Positions 19,391-27,650 of a stretch of 64,000 nt of DNA are shown here, one piece after another; within the stretch, counting starts at the first letter, position 1; every line of letters starts with the position of its first letter. The notes below the pieces were generated by a model, which was given only the letters and a program-made list of their open reading frames with translations, did not search any database and was not told where the DNA came from. The stretch lies in the NCBI RefSeq assembly GCF_900156625.1, contig NZ_FTOB01000004.1, forward strand, positions 744,001 to 808,000. Reading direction: 5' to 3'. Both the position numbers and the translations under genes were made by a program. The stretch comes from Zobellia uliginosa. Lineage in GTDB: Bacteria > Bacteroidota > Bacteroidia > Flavobacteriales > Flavobacteriaceae.

Positions 19391-20219
19391 CAAAAATTAG
19401 ACTTCTAATATTATATTCCTTTTCAAGCTGTGACCATTGTTTGGTATTTAGGTCTTTGCCTAAATTTATTTTTTTTAGTGATACCTTTTGGGTATTTCCA
19501 ATAGGTATCGGGTCTTTGGGTTTTAGGGTCGCTTCTACAGATAGTGTGCCCTTCAAAAGGGCCATAGCTTTAAACCAAAGGTCGTCTGCTTTTGGGGTCA
19601 AGGCCATAAACTTATCCGGGTCGGTAGCATCTTTGTGCAGGGAGTTTGGCGGATATAAGATTCCCCATGCGCCAATAGGAACCATTACTTTGTTATTGAG
19701 TTTTTCTGAATGTTTCCACTCTTTGAAGGGTTTGTGATCTCCCCTTTCGTCATAGCTTAAATTTACGGTGCGATTGGCTATGATATGCTTTGGGGCCCTT
19801 AGATGTTCATTGTATAAAAGTTCGATCAAATTCTTTCGATACATTAAATCGTCATCTACGGTAATAATTGTTTTCTCCGGATATTCAACAAGGGAGTGTA
19901 TCAGCTTTCTATGGGATGACGTTAGATCTGAAAACCGGATCTCAAATCTGTGGCCAATTAAGGCTTTGAGTTTTTTAGGAATGGCATTCTTGAGGTCATT
20001 ATTAAGCCAAAGAACAATTTTTTCGGGAAGCATAGACTGATTTAAGATGCTTTTTATGACCAAATGAAGGGTGTTTAATCTACTAGGTATTGAGGTTAAG
20101 GAAACAATTACCGGTACAGTCCTTTCCCTGAGATGATCCGAATCGGCTACATTGAATTTTTTTAAGGAGAGTTTGACCGAAGTGTAAATGGAGATTGGTA
20201 GTTCTTTGACGAGTTTCAT
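19356..20219 (-). CDS. Probable glycosyltransferase, GT-A type
   Basis: The 287-residue protein has the start of a GT-A nucleotide-sugar fold (VIVSLTSIPSRLNTLHLVIK), a hydrophobic strand ending in a DxD-type metal site (TIITVDDDLMYRKNLIELLY) and a second acidic motif (LTPKADDLWFKAMAL). It is soluble or peripheral. The acceptor is unknown; the neighbours (TupA-like ligase and two GT2 enzymes) point to a cell-surface polysaccharide or glycan. It overlaps tsaC downstream and starts 22 bp after the TupA-like gene, so these form one transcript running from the divergent promoter at about 21138-21157. Confidence 0.75.
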   Translation of the reverse strand: MKLVKELPISIYTSVKLSLKKFNVADSDHLRERTVPVIVSLTSIPSRLNTLHLVIKSILNQSMLPEKIVLWLNNDLKNAIPKKLKALIGHRFEIRFSDLTSSHRKLIHSLVEYPEKTIITVDDDLMYRKNLIELLYNEHLRAPKHIIANRTVNLSYDERGDHKPFKEWKHSEKLNNKVMVPIGAWGILYPPNSLHKDATDPDKFMALTPKADDLWFKAMALLKGTLSVEATLKPKDPIPIGNTQKVSLKKINLGKDLNTKQWSQLEKEYNIRSLIFDENAKGDRPSN

Positions 20220-20241
20220 AAATTACACATTTAAGCAAAGC

Positions 20242-21117
20242 CTATAAAATTGGCTCTGGTAATTTAATATAGTTTCCGAAAATGGTATTGTATTCATCAG
20301 GGAAAAAGTCTAATCTTCCATCCCCAGGGTAAAATGTCATTTCACCAAAAATAATTTTCCCATCGAGGTTATAGAGGTCAACACGTACAAAAGGGAAGTC
20401 AAAGGCCAGGGTTCGTGCGATTTCTATCATCTTTTCAAAATTGGGAGGTTTGGGAAGTTCATCCTCCAATTGTTGAATATGGGCACGTCTAACGGGTAGT
20501 TTGTTCCAATCTATATCATAATAGGCCCGTTTTAATGTGCTACCGCGATCTATATCTATATTCAAGAATTTGGGTTCTCCGTTAAAACAGAAAAATTTAT
20601 AGTCGTTAATGTCTTCTTTGCCCAACTCCACTAGGTATTTTTCGACGATTATCTTGGGCTCGACGTTCTTATAAGCCCACTCTAAGCCACCACGCCAATA
20701 TTGATTTTTTCGAATCCACTTATGGAGTAATAGTTTGGTTTTTCGTTTGTTAAGTTTTGTTTTGTCATTGACCAAAATATTAAAATGAAAACCATGTGTG
20801 GCCTTTATGACAAATTGTTGGGGCAGGGCGTCAAAATTTATTTCACTCGGCTTTTTATAAACACCAATAAGTTCGTTAAGGTATTGCTCACCAATTTTGT
20901 CCTTGACATATTCACGAACGTCATATTTGTCTACTAGTTGGGTTAAAAGATCTCTTTTGTAGTAAACTTTAAGCCATTGTATTTTCTGGTTGAACTCTAT
21001 AGGCCGTTCTAAATCTAATTTCTTTCCTACGTAATATTCGTAATATGCTTTAACATATGTTGGTGGGGGTAAAAATTTTAGTTTTTTCTGAAGTCCTATC
21101 CATAATTTTCTTAGCAT
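20242..21117 (-). CDS. ATP-grasp TupA-like protein of surface glycan synthesis
   Basis: The 291-residue protein matches the TupA-like ATP-grasp family: QFVIKATHGFHFNILVNDK in the nucleotide-binding part, NDYKFFCFNGEPKFLNIDID, and a C-terminal FPFVRVDLYNLDGKIIFGEM with FYPGDG. Members are named after teichuronopeptide synthesis and occur in polysaccharide gene clusters; they are thought to ligate amino acids or similar groups to glycans. The substrate here is unknown. The gene is first in the minus-strand unit and faces the GT2 gene at 21177 across a 59-bp gap carrying a perfect palindrome. Confidence 0.82.
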   Translation of the reverse strand: MLRKLWIGLQKKLKFLPPPTYVKAYYEYYVGKKLDLERPIEFNQKIQWLKVYYKRDLLTQLVDKYDVREYVKDKIGEQYLNELIGVYKKPSEINFDALPQQFVIKATHGFHFNILVNDKTKLNKRKTKLLLHKWIRKNQYWRGGLEWAYKNVEPKIIVEKYLVELGKEDINDYKFFCFNGEPKFLNIDIDRGSTLKRAYYDIDWNKLPVRRAHIQQLEDELPKPPNFEKMIEIARTLAFDFPFVRVDLYNLDGKIIFGEMTFYPGDGRLDFFPDEYNTIFGNYIKLPEPIL

Positions 21118-21137
21118 AGCAATACATTATTGAATAG

Positions 21138-21157
21138 TACAAAGATATATCTTTGTA
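21138..21157. promoter_or_regulatory. 20-bp perfect palindrome formed by two back-to-back -7 boxes
   Basis: TACAAAGATATATCTTTGTA is its own reverse complement. It contains TATCTTTG at 21148-21155 on the plus strand and the same string at 21147-21140 on the minus strand. Both fit the Bacteroidota -7 consensus TAnnTTTG, so two divergent promoters would abut. Predicted starts lie about 15 nt before each gene's ATG (21177 and 21117). A TTG at 21130-21132 is only 15 nt from the plus-strand box, shorter than usual; no clear -33 box is seen for the minus strand. The palindrome could also be a repressor site. Confidence 0.5.
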
Positions 21158-21176
21158 GTTTACTATTTTTGAGCTT

Positions 21177-22010
21177 ATGAACACCAATGTAGATGAAAGT
21201 GTAAAAATCTCTATAATTATCAGTACCTATAACGCCGAAGAGTGGCTTCAAAAAGTGTTATGGGGTTTTAACTGTCAGAATTATAAGAATTTTGAAATTG
21301 TTATAGCAGATGATGGGTCGGGTCCTAAAACGAAAGCCCTCATTGACTTAATGAGGGAAGAAGTCTTCTACCCGATAGTACATGTATGGCAAGAAGATGA
21401 TGGCTTTCAAAAGTCTAGAATACTTAATAAGGCCCTGGTAAATTGTAAGGGGGAATATATTATTATGACCGATGGGGATTGTATACCAAGGGAAGATTTT
21501 GTGCATGTGCACTATCTGAATAAGAGTCAAGGGTACTTTATTTCAGGAGGGTATTACATGTTGCCAATGAATATTTCCAAATTAATAACCAAGGAAGATA
21601 TAGAGGCGCAAAGTTGTTTTGATATTAACTGGTTGAAAGAGAAAGGTATTCCGAAGACGTTTAAAAATAATAAGCTAACGGCTAAAGGGTTCATGTCTAG
21701 AATGTTGAATATAATCACCCCTACTAAAGCCAGTTGGAATGGTCATAACTCTTCAGGTTGGAAGAAAGACATTCTTAATGTGAATGGTTTCGATGAACGT
21801 ATGCAGTATGGTGGCCAGGATAGGGAACTGGGAGAACGACTCTTTAATTTTGGAATAAAATCCAAACAACTAAGGTATAGTGCGGTATGTGTGCACTTAG
21901 ACCATAAACGAGGGTATAAAACCCCTGAGTCAATTGCCAAGAATGTTAAAATACGGAAGGAAACAAGAAGTAAAAAATTGGTATGGACACATTATGGCAT
22001 TACCAAATAG
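21177..22010 (+). CDS. Family 2 glycosyltransferase with galactosyltransferase-type C-terminal region
   Basis: The 277-residue enzyme opens with the GT2 Rossmann-like strand (SIIISTYNAEEWL), followed by IVIADDGSG and the DxD region MTDGDCIPREDF. The later block NSSGWKKDILNVNGFDERM, then GGQDRELGERL, resembles the glycosyltransferase family 7 C-terminal region. It probably adds a sugar to a surface glycan; donor and acceptor are unknown. Cytosolic, with no membrane segment. Its 3' end overlaps the convergent GT2 gene by 19 bp (21992-22010). Confidence 0.87.
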   Translation: MNTNVDESVKISIIISTYNAEEWLQKVLWGFNCQNYKNFEIVIADDGSGPKTKALIDLMREEVFYPIVHVWQEDDGFQKSRILNKALVNCKGEYIIMTDGDCIPREDFVHVHYLNKSQGYFISGGYYMLPMNISKLITKEDIEAQSCFDINWLKEKGIPKTFKNNKLTAKGFMSRMLNIITPTKASWNGHNSSGWKKDILNVNGFDERMQYGGQDRELGERLFNFGIKSKQLRYSAVCVHLDHKRGYKTPESIAKNVKIRKETRSKKLVWTHYGITK

Positions 22011-22786
22011 TATGCTAGTTCGTTCTTTTTTTCCAGACGTTTCAGTTCTCTACAATACTCCAAAACACCTAAGGCGTTTAAGTACGATATTGTAATTCCC
22101 TTTTTACCATCAAGGAAGCCTAGGCGTAAAAAATAATGATTAAAGAATTTCCAAAAAGGCTTAACCATCATTAATAGATAAGTGAATTTTTTTTCTCGGT
22201 AGAACGACTCTTTAGCCTTGAGCCGACCATATCGAAGCATTTTCTGTTTGTAATCCTCATAGTTCTTATAACAGAAATGGATTAATTTTTCATTGAAAAT
22301 GCCAGATGCCCCGTTTACTTCGAGGGTCTCGTGCACAATTTTTCTATCAGAAAACCTCGCTTTACTTTTTCTAAAAAGACGATAATTTTTGTCCGTTTGC
22401 CATCCGCTAAAATTTAAAGCCTCGTTTTGAAACATAAATTTTCTGTAAAACCAAAAAGCTACATTTTCCGTATTGCCGTTCAGCACTTCTTTGATTTCAT
22501 TCTTTAATGGTTCGGTAACAACTTCGTCGGCATCTAAAAACAAAACCCAATCATTGGTGGCTTGCTTTAAAGTGTAGGATTTTTGCGAAGTAAAATTCGC
22601 GAAAGGATGTTGAATGACCTTGACCTTAGGGTGAGCTAAAAGATATTCGTAAGTACCATCAGTACTGTAAGAATCGACTACGATAATTTCATCGGCGAAT
22701 TCAACGGACTCAATACACTTTTCAATGTATCCCATTTCATTGTAGGTGATAATTAAGGCGGATAACTTTTCTCTTTCTTTTATCAT
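21992..22786 (-). CDS. Family 2 glycosyltransferase, WaaE/KdtX-like
   Basis: The 264-residue protein has SALIITYNEMGYIEKCIESV, the acidic VDSYSTDGT motif and VLFLDADEVV, as in the WaaE/KdtX group that adds glucose to the lipopolysaccharide inner core. The C-terminal half is basic (KFFNHYFLRLGFLDGKKG), fitting peripheral membrane association. The exact sugar cannot be read from sequence. It has its own start downstream of the dapD terminator, so it is probably transcribed independently. Confidence 0.85.
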   Translation of the reverse strand: MIKEREKLSALIITYNEMGYIEKCIESVEFADEIIVVDSYSTDGTYEYLLAHPKVKVIQHPFANFTSQKSYTLKQATNDWVLFLDADEVVTEPLKNEIKEVLNGNTENVAFWFYRKFMFQNEALNFSGWQTDKNYRLFRKSKARFSDRKIVHETLEVNGASGIFNEKLIHFCYKNYEDYKQKMLRYGRLKAKESFYREKKFTYLLMMVKPFWKFFNHYFLRLGFLDGKKGITISYLNALGVLEYCRELKRLEKKNELAYYLVMP

Positions 22787-22831
22787 TGCAATTCGTTTGG
22801 GTAGGGTTCGGTCTTCTTTTTAGTAGATTAA

Positions 22832-22863
22832 AAAGTTCGGAAAGGGTTGCGTTTCCGAACTTT
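22832..22863 (-). terminator. Hairpin terminator downstream of dapD
   Basis: A perfect 12-bp stem (22832-22843 with 22852-22863; AAAGTTCGGAAA and its complement) encloses an 8-nt loop. Read on the minus strand it is followed by TTAATC after a short run of T. It lies between the dapD stop and the start of the next minus-strand gene. Confidence 0.75.
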
Positions 22864-22928
22864 ATTAAACTACCACCTTCTTATAACAATTAAAAAACAA
22901 AAAAATTATGTTTTATGAAAAAAAACCT

Positions 22929-23744
22929 TTATACCGCTACATCATATTCGCGCAAAGCATCGTTTAGAGAGGTCTTTTTATTGGTACTCTCTTTTCGTGT
23001 GCCAATGATCAAAGCACAGGGCACTTGAAATTCGCCAGCGGAAAATTTCTTGGTATAGCTCCCTGGTATAACAACTGAACGGGCAGGAACCCTACCTTTA
23101 ATTTCTAGGGGCTCGGTGCCGGTTACATCTATAATTTTGGTCGATGCTGTAAGAACCACATTAGCGCCCAATACAGCCTCTTTCTCTACTCGAACGCCTT
23201 CAACTACAATACATCTAGATCCTATGAATGCGTTGTCTTCTATGATTACCGGGGCTGCTTGTAATGGCTCTAAGACCCCGCCAATACCCACACCTCCACT
23301 AAGGTGAACGTTTTTGCCTATTTGTGCGCAACTTCCAACGGTGGCCCATGTGTCGACCATAGTACCTTCGTCTACATAAGCACCGATATTTACGTAGCTG
23401 GGCATTAGAATAGTGCCGGCAGAAATGTAAGCGCCATGACGGGCAACGGCGTTAGGTACTACGCGAATACCTTTCTCTTGGTAACCTCGTTTTAAGGGAA
23501 TTTTATCGTGGTATTCGAAAATTCCCGCTTCAAGTGTTTCCATTTTTTGGATAGGAAAATAAAGAACGACGCCTTTTTTTACCCATTCGTTGATCTGCCA
23601 TCCGTTTGCCGTTGGTTCGGCACAACGTAATTTACCCTGGTCCAAAAGGTTTACGACTTCTCTGATGGCATCTTGGGTAGCCGTTTCCTTTAAAAGTTCT
23701 CTGTTGTCCCATGCTTTTTCAATGGTCTCTCTTAACTCGGTCAT
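22929..23744 (-). CDS. dapD: Tetrahydrodipicolinate N-succinyltransferase
   Basis: The enzyme transfers succinyl from succinyl-CoA to tetrahydrodipicolinate in the diaminopimelate/lysine pathway. The 271-residue length is typical. The central left-handed beta-helix is visible as hexapeptide-like repeats (GAYISAGTILMPSYVNIGAY, VGSCAQIGKNVHLSGGVGIG, GSRCIVVEGVRVEKEAVLGA). MVDTWATVGSCAQIG is a strong family signature. The gene stands alone with a hairpin terminator downstream and is divergent from ruvX across about 200 bp. Confidence 0.95.
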   Translation of the reverse strand: MTELRETIEKAWDNRELLKETATQDAIREVVNLLDQGKLRCAEPTANGWQINEWVKKGVVLYFPIQKMETLEAGIFEYHDKIPLKRGYQEKGIRVVPNAVARHGAYISAGTILMPSYVNIGAYVDEGTMVDTWATVGSCAQIGKNVHLSGGVGIGGVLEPLQAAPVIIEDNAFIGSRCIVVEGVRVEKEAVLGANVVLTASTKIIDVTGTEPLEIKGRVPARSVVIPGSYTKKFSAGEFQVPCALIIGTRKESTNKKTSLNDALREYDVAV

Positions 23745-23922
23745 TTTTTTGTAGAATTAAATGTTATCGATGGCGCTAACGTTGCGCTACATGCCAATTT
23801 TTGTTTAGTATTACATAGGCCATTTAGTGATTTACGGTCACCCATGTCTTTTTGAAAGTGCAAATATACGGGCTCAAATATGATTTCGGGATTCAAATTT
23901 ACGGTTATAACAATTTATAGGT

Positions 23923-23930
23923 TATTTTTG
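23923..23930 (+). promoter_or_regulatory. -7 promoter box of ruvX
   Basis: TATTTTTG fits TAnnTTTG exactly. It predicts transcription from about 23936, which is downstream of the far-upstream ATG at 23880 and supports the GTG at 23949 as the start of ruvX. The -33 region (around TTTACGG) is a poor match. Confidence 0.5.
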
Positions 23931-23948
23931 CAAAAAATAAATGAGGAG

Positions 23949-24359
23949 GTGGGAAGATTGTTGGCATTGGATTATGGAAAGAAACGAACGGGAATCGCCG
24001 TTACCGATGAGCTACAACTGATTGCCTCTGGTTTGACGACGGTGCCTACTGCCGAACTTGTAGACTTTTTAAAAGATTACGTACAGAAAGAAAAGGTAGA
24101 TAGGTTTATTGTGGGCGAAGCGCGCCAGATGAACAATGAACCAAGCGAGTCTGAAGCTTTTATCGTTCCATTTTTAAATCGTTTGGCCAAGGTTTTTCCG
24201 CAAATTCCTATAGAACGCCAAGACGAGCGTTTTACCTCAAAAATGGCTTTTCAGACCATGATCGATAGCGGCCTTAAAAAGAAAAAACGTAGAGACAAGG
24301 CACTGGTTGATGAAATCAGCGCAACGATTATCCTACAAGCCTATTTAAATAAGATATAA
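23949..24359 (+). CDS. ruvX: Putative pre-16S rRNA nuclease / Holliday junction resolvase, YqgF family
   Basis: The 136-residue protein has the RNase H-like fold motifs of YqgF: LLALDYGKKRTGIAVTDE at the N-terminus (catalytic Asp), FIVGEARQMNNEPSE, the ERQDERFTSKMAF block and KALVDEISATIILQAYL (late Asp and Glu). Members process the 5' end of 16S rRNA. I chose GTG at 23949 because it gives the usual family length and because a -7 box lies at 23923-23930, inside the 5' extension that an ATG at 23880 would need. The stop codon directly abuts the def start. Confidence 0.85.
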   Translation: MGRLLALDYGKKRTGIAVTDELQLIASGLTTVPTAELVDFLKDYVQKEKVDRFIVGEARQMNNEPSESEAFIVPFLNRLAKVFPQIPIERQDERFTSKMAFQTMIDSGLKKKKRRDKALVDEISATIILQAYLNKI

Positions 24360-24950
24360 ATGATTTTACCCATTGTTGCGTACGGAGATCCCGTATTACG
24401 AAAGGTAGGTACCGACCTGCCCAATGATTATCCGAAGCTGAAAGAACTCGTAGAAAATATGTGGGAGACCATGTACAACGCCAACGGTGTTGGCTTGGCC
24501 GCTCCACAGATAGGCCTACCTATCCGATTGTTTATAGTCGACACTACTCCTTTTTCAAAAGACGAAGACCTTTCTGAAGAAGAGCAGAAGCAGTTGAACG
24601 GATTCAAAAAGGTATTTATAAATGCCCAAATTGAGGAAGAAACGGGTGATGAGTGGGCCTTTAGTGAAGGATGCTTGAGTATTCCTGATATCCATGAAGA
24701 CGTCAAGAGAAAAGATACGGTGACCATAAGCTACGTTGATGAAAATTTTAAGGCGCATACCGAAACCTATGATGGACTTCTGGCTCGGGTCATTCAACAC
24801 GAATACGACCATATTGAAGGCATATTGTTCACCGACAAGTTGTCGACCTTAAAGAAGCGCATGCTAAAGAGTAAATTGACCAATATTTCCAAAGGAAACA
24901 TTAGGGCCGATTATCGTATGCGTTTTCCGAACCTAAAAAAAGGACGTTAA
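24360..24950 (+). CDS. def: Peptide deformylase
   Basis: The metal enzyme removes the N-formyl group from new proteins. All three motifs are present: GVGLAAPQIGLP (motif 1), EGCLSIP (motif 2, metal Cys) and VIQHEYDHIEGILF (motif 3, HExxH). Length 196 is normal. An insert of about 15 acidic residues (DEDLSEEEQKQLNGF) sits between motifs 1 and 2, as is common in Bacteroidota. The ATG follows the ruvX stop without a gap, so the two are translationally coupled. Confidence 0.97.
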   Translation: MILPIVAYGDPVLRKVGTDLPNDYPKLKELVENMWETMYNANGVGLAAPQIGLPIRLFIVDTTPFSKDEDLSEEEQKQLNGFKKVFINAQIEEETGDEWAFSEGCLSIPDIHEDVKRKDTVTISYVDENFKAHTETYDGLLARVIQHEYDHIEGILFTDKLSTLKKRMLKSKLTNISKGNIRADYRMRFPNLKKGR

Positions 24951-24957
24951 AATTTCA

Positions 24958-24986
24958 TTGTAATCCGTTGAAAAGTGCAATATTTG
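24958..24986 (+). promoter_or_regulatory. Possible promoter of the DUF5606 gene
   Basis: TTG (24958-24960), an 18-nt spacer and AATATTTG (24979-24986) resemble TTG-N19-TAnnTTTG with one mismatch at the first base. A start near 24992 would leave about 19 nt of leader. The gene may also be read from the ruvX-def transcript. Confidence 0.35.
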
Positions 24987-25010
24987 CGCTCCTAAAATGT
25001 AAATTTTTAT

Positions 25011-25430
25011 ATGAGTTTAGATAAGATCTTGTCCATAGGAGGTAAACCAGGCCTTTACAAATTGGTAACCCAAACCCGTACGGGATTCGTAGCTGAATCG
25101 CTTATCGATAAAAAACGCATCTCCGTTGGAATGCGTAGTAACGTAAGCATTCTGTCTGAAATTGCAATTTATACCTTGGATGAGGAATTGCCCCTAAGGG
25201 AAGTGTTCCTAAAGATACAGGTGAAGGAAAAAGGGGGTAAAACTTCAATTGCCCATAAAGCCGAAAAAATTAAGTTGGAAGAGTATTTTTTCGAAATTCT
25301 TCCGAACTACGATGAAGATAGGGTATATGCCAGCGATATTAAAAAGGTAATACAATGGTACAATATACTTCATGATAACGGTATTACCGATTTTTCAGGG
25401 GGTAAGAAAGAAGGTACTGAAGAAGAATAA
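25011..25430 (+). CDS. DUF5606 domain protein
   Basis: The 139-residue protein has the compact N-terminal domain of this flavobacterial family (MSLDKILSIGGKPGLYKLVT, RTGFVAESLIDKKRISVG, ISEIAIYTLDEELPL-like strand) and a less conserved acidic tail. It is cytosolic and of unknown function. It follows ruvX and def. As far as I recall, this gene commonly sits beside def and mazG in Flavobacteriaceae; here mazG is about 16 kb away. A strong terminator follows. Confidence 0.88.
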   Translation: MSLDKILSIGGKPGLYKLVTQTRTGFVAESLIDKKRISVGMRSNVSILSEIAIYTLDEELPLREVFLKIQVKEKGGKTSIAHKAEKIKLEEYFFEILPNYDEDRVYASDIKKVIQWYNILHDNGITDFSGGKKEGTEEE

Positions 25431-25459
25431 GCTATTCTTACCATAATAGTTTGTAATAT

Positions 25460-25484
25460 AAAACCCTCGTTCAGAGGGTTTTTT
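25460..25484 (+). terminator. Intrinsic terminator after the ruvX-def-DUF5606 unit
   Basis: A 9-bp perfect stem (AAAACCCTC at 25460-25468 with GAGGGTTTT at 25474-25482) with a 5-nt loop is followed by T residues and TTCATTTT. Confidence 0.88.
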
Positions 25485-25623
25485 CATTTTCAGTCTCTAA
25501 AAAAGCTAGATATGTTATAATATTTCTATGTAAGATAAAACTTATTTTACATGAAGGAATATATTGCAATTGCCTGAATTACAGTTTTTTCCATATTTTC
25601 TTTGTTATATTATCGTTACCTTA

Positions 25624-25636
25624 GCTAGTAACTAGC
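25624..25636. promoter_or_regulatory. Short palindrome upstream of the BLUF gene
   Basis: GCTAGTAACTAGC is a perfect inverted repeat with 5-bp arms and a 3-nt centre, 23 bp before the BLUF start codon. It could be an operator or be part of the 5' leader. No clear -7 box was found with it. Confidence 0.3.
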
Positions 25637-25659
25637 CAATCCAAATACGACCAAATTAC

Positions 25660-26103
25660 ATGTTCTGTTTAGTATATACGTCTATTGCGAATATTGATTT
25701 TGGAACACATGAAATTCAAAAATTGCTCGAAAGGGCGAGAGATTTCAATAAGCGCAACCATATTACGGGCTGTTTGCTTTTCTATAAAGACCGATTTGTG
25801 CAATACTTAGAAGGTGAAGAGACCGTTGTTAGAGAGCTTTTTGAGAGAATCAAGAAAGATTCTAGGAACCGAGAGGTAACCCTGTTATCGGAAAGCAAAA
25901 TCCAAAATAGGGAGTTTGATAGCTGGAGTATGGCTTTCGAGCACCTCAAGGCCGAGAACAGCAACCTTCAATATTTGAAATTGTTGGTAGGTACCTTTTT
26001 TGAAAATCCTGAGAATTCATTATCTCCTAACCCCACGTCCATTGAGTTTTGGAAGGCCACTAAGCTATTATTGGAGACCAAATACGCCAGTAAAAACGAC
26101 TAA
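25660..26103 (+). CDS. BLUF-domain blue-light receptor, 147 aa
   Basis: The protein is a stand-alone BLUF domain that would bind FAD and sense blue light in the cytosol. The residues that define the photocycle are all present at the right spacing: Tyr6 and Asn30, Gln48 in RFVQYLEGE, Trp89 and Met91 in SWSMAF (equivalents of AppA Tyr21, Asn45, Gln63, Trp104, Met106). The remaining about 50 residues form the usual C-terminal cap helices; no effector domain is fused. Output must therefore go through a partner. A PAS histidine kinase and a single-domain response regulator lie directly downstream after a 443-bp gap. Confidence 0.93.
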   Translation: MFCLVYTSIANIDFGTHEIQKLLERARDFNKRNHITGCLLFYKDRFVQYLEGEETVVRELFERIKKDSRNREVTLLSESKIQNREFDSWSMAFEHLKAENSNLQYLKLLVGTFFENPENSLSPNPTSIEFWKATKLLLETKYASKND

Positions 26104-26546
26104 GCGGCAGTAGTGCCTCAAGGGGTGGTGCATACTTGCATGTTTCAGGGCATATCCCTTATATTTCTTTCGATTACGGTATAGAAAGACCAATTCAGTA
26201 TAACTATGGCGTACCCTAATTACAAATTTTTCTAGTGCCTGTGTGATTAACGACTTTGACCACATACGTGTCCATATCTGATATTTTCTCAATTTAACAT
26301 TTAAATAGGGAAAGAATAAAGGAAGGGAGCCATAGCTTTCTTTTTTATGAAAGTATGCTGTGATTTAAGCTGTTGTTTATTAGTGTTTTGTGTTTGATTT
26401 TGATCTTGCTTGGTGTTTTTCGTCTACAGCTAATCGTTGCTCACCTTTAGCTTTTTGCTTTATATCTTCTCTTCATTACTATTTTTTGTAAAGGACTGTA
26501 AATTAGCGGAATAAGTCGATTGTGCTTTGTCCCAAATAAGAAAAAT
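26104..26546. other. Gap between BLUF and kinase genes, no gene seen
   Basis: This AT-rich 443-bp stretch carries no convincing coding frame on either strand. An open frame of 74 codons on the minus strand overlaps the BLUF 3' end and has no recognisable features. The only signal I support is a promoter candidate at 26455-26488. No clear terminator follows the BLUF gene. Confidence 0.5.
26455..26488 (+). promoter_or_regulatory. Possible promoter of the PAS kinase-response regulator pair
   Basis: TTG at 26455-26457, a 22-nt spacer and TATTTTTTG at 26480-26488 resemble TTG-N19-TAnnTTTG with one extra T. A start near 26494 leaves a leader of about 53 nt before the ATG at 26547. Confidence 0.4.
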
Positions 26547-27635
26547 ATGATGAAACCTACTACTACAATTAATAACGATTTAAAGAGTGCCTTTTTCGAA
26601 AATGCGTATTCTCCTTTTGTTATTCTCGATGACCAAATGAATTTTGTTGATGTTAATCAAGCATCTATAGCTACATTGGGAATTCCCAAAGAAAATTTTA
26701 TCGGAAGAAATTTATTGGACATATTTCCATATCTAAAAGACACGGAGCGTTACGATTCATATAAAGAAGTACTTAAAACGGGAGTGCCGGCGGGATATGA
26801 TGAACTATCCTTCGTAAAGGACAATATTGAGTATAAGTGGATGGTCAAGGCTTTCAAGATTGGAGATTATTTAGGGATTTCTACGCGTGATATAACCAAC
26901 TTGAGTAACACCATAGGCCAATTGAAAATGGCACAGCATTCTTTAAAGGATGTGAATGTAAACTTGAAAAGGAGGAATAAAGAGTTGGAAGAGTTTTCCT
27001 ATGTAGCCGCACATGACTTGAGGGCTCCACTTACCAATTTAAAGAGTCTTTTTGAAATGTTCTTAATGGCCGGGCCTATTTCTGATGAACTGTCACCCAT
27101 AGTTGTCAGAATGCAATCGGTGACCAAAATTATGTGTGATAAGATTAGGGCCTTGAATGAAGTCATTGCGGTGAAATCCAATTTTAACGGGAATCATGAA
27201 AAAGTGGTTTTTTCCGAGGTGGTGGCCAAGGTTAAGACCGGGCTTTCCGAAGATATCATTAAAAGTAGGGCTATTATCAAGGAAGACTTCTCGGGTTGTC
27301 CATCTATTAAACATAGTCCTATCCACATAGAGAGTATTGTTCAGAACCTTATGTCCAACGCCCTGAAGTATCGACATCCTAAGCGAAAGCCTATCATTAA
27401 AATATCGGCGAAAGAAGTTCAGGGTAAGGTACACTTGAGTTTCAAGGATAATGGCCTAGGCTTTGATCCTGCGTTGTCGGATAAAATTTTCGGACTCTTC
27501 AAAAGAATGCATACACACGTTGAAGGCTTAGGTATAGGTCTTTACATTATTCACTCTATCGTCACTGAAAGCGGGGGTGAAATCGAGGTCGAAAGTCAAG
27601 TGAACAAGGGATCTGAATTTAAAATCCAATTTTAG
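26547..27635 (+). CDS. PAS-domain histidine kinase, cytosolic
   Basis: The 362-residue kinase has an N-terminal PAS domain (about 8-115; PFVILDDQMNFVDVNQASIA, IGRNLLDIFPYL), a short coiled coil, a HisKA domain with the H-box FSYVAAHDLRAPLTNL, and an ATPase domain with N-box (QNLMSNALKYRHP), G1 (DNGLGFD) and G2 (GLGIGLYI). No membrane segment or signal peptide is seen, so it acts in the cytosol. The ATG at 26547 is preferred over a TTG nine codons earlier. The response regulator follows after 15 bp, and the BLUF gene precedes it, suggesting a light-linked phosphorelay. Confidence 0.92.
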   Translation: MMKPTTTINNDLKSAFFENAYSPFVILDDQMNFVDVNQASIATLGIPKENFIGRNLLDIFPYLKDTERYDSYKEVLKTGVPAGYDELSFVKDNIEYKWMVKAFKIGDYLGISTRDITNLSNTIGQLKMAQHSLKDVNVNLKRRNKELEEFSYVAAHDLRAPLTNLKSLFEMFLMAGPISDELSPIVVRMQSVTKIMCDKIRALNEVIAVKSNFNGNHEKVVFSEVVAKVKTGLSEDIIKSRAIIKEDFSGCPSIKHSPIHIESIVQNLMSNALKYRHPKRKPIIKISAKEVQGKVHLSFKDNGLGFDPALSDKIFGLFKRMHTHVEGLGIGLYIIHSIVTESGGEIEVESQVNKGSEFKIQF

Positions 27636-27650
27636 CAACAAGTAAAATCC

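Noticed and set aside
23880-23948. N-terminal extension of ruvX from ATG 23880
   Set aside because: A -7 promoter box lies inside it and the family length is met without it.
26068-26292. 74-codon minus-strand frame after the BLUF gene
   Set aside because: It overlaps the BLUF 3' end, has no recognisable motif and no start signal.
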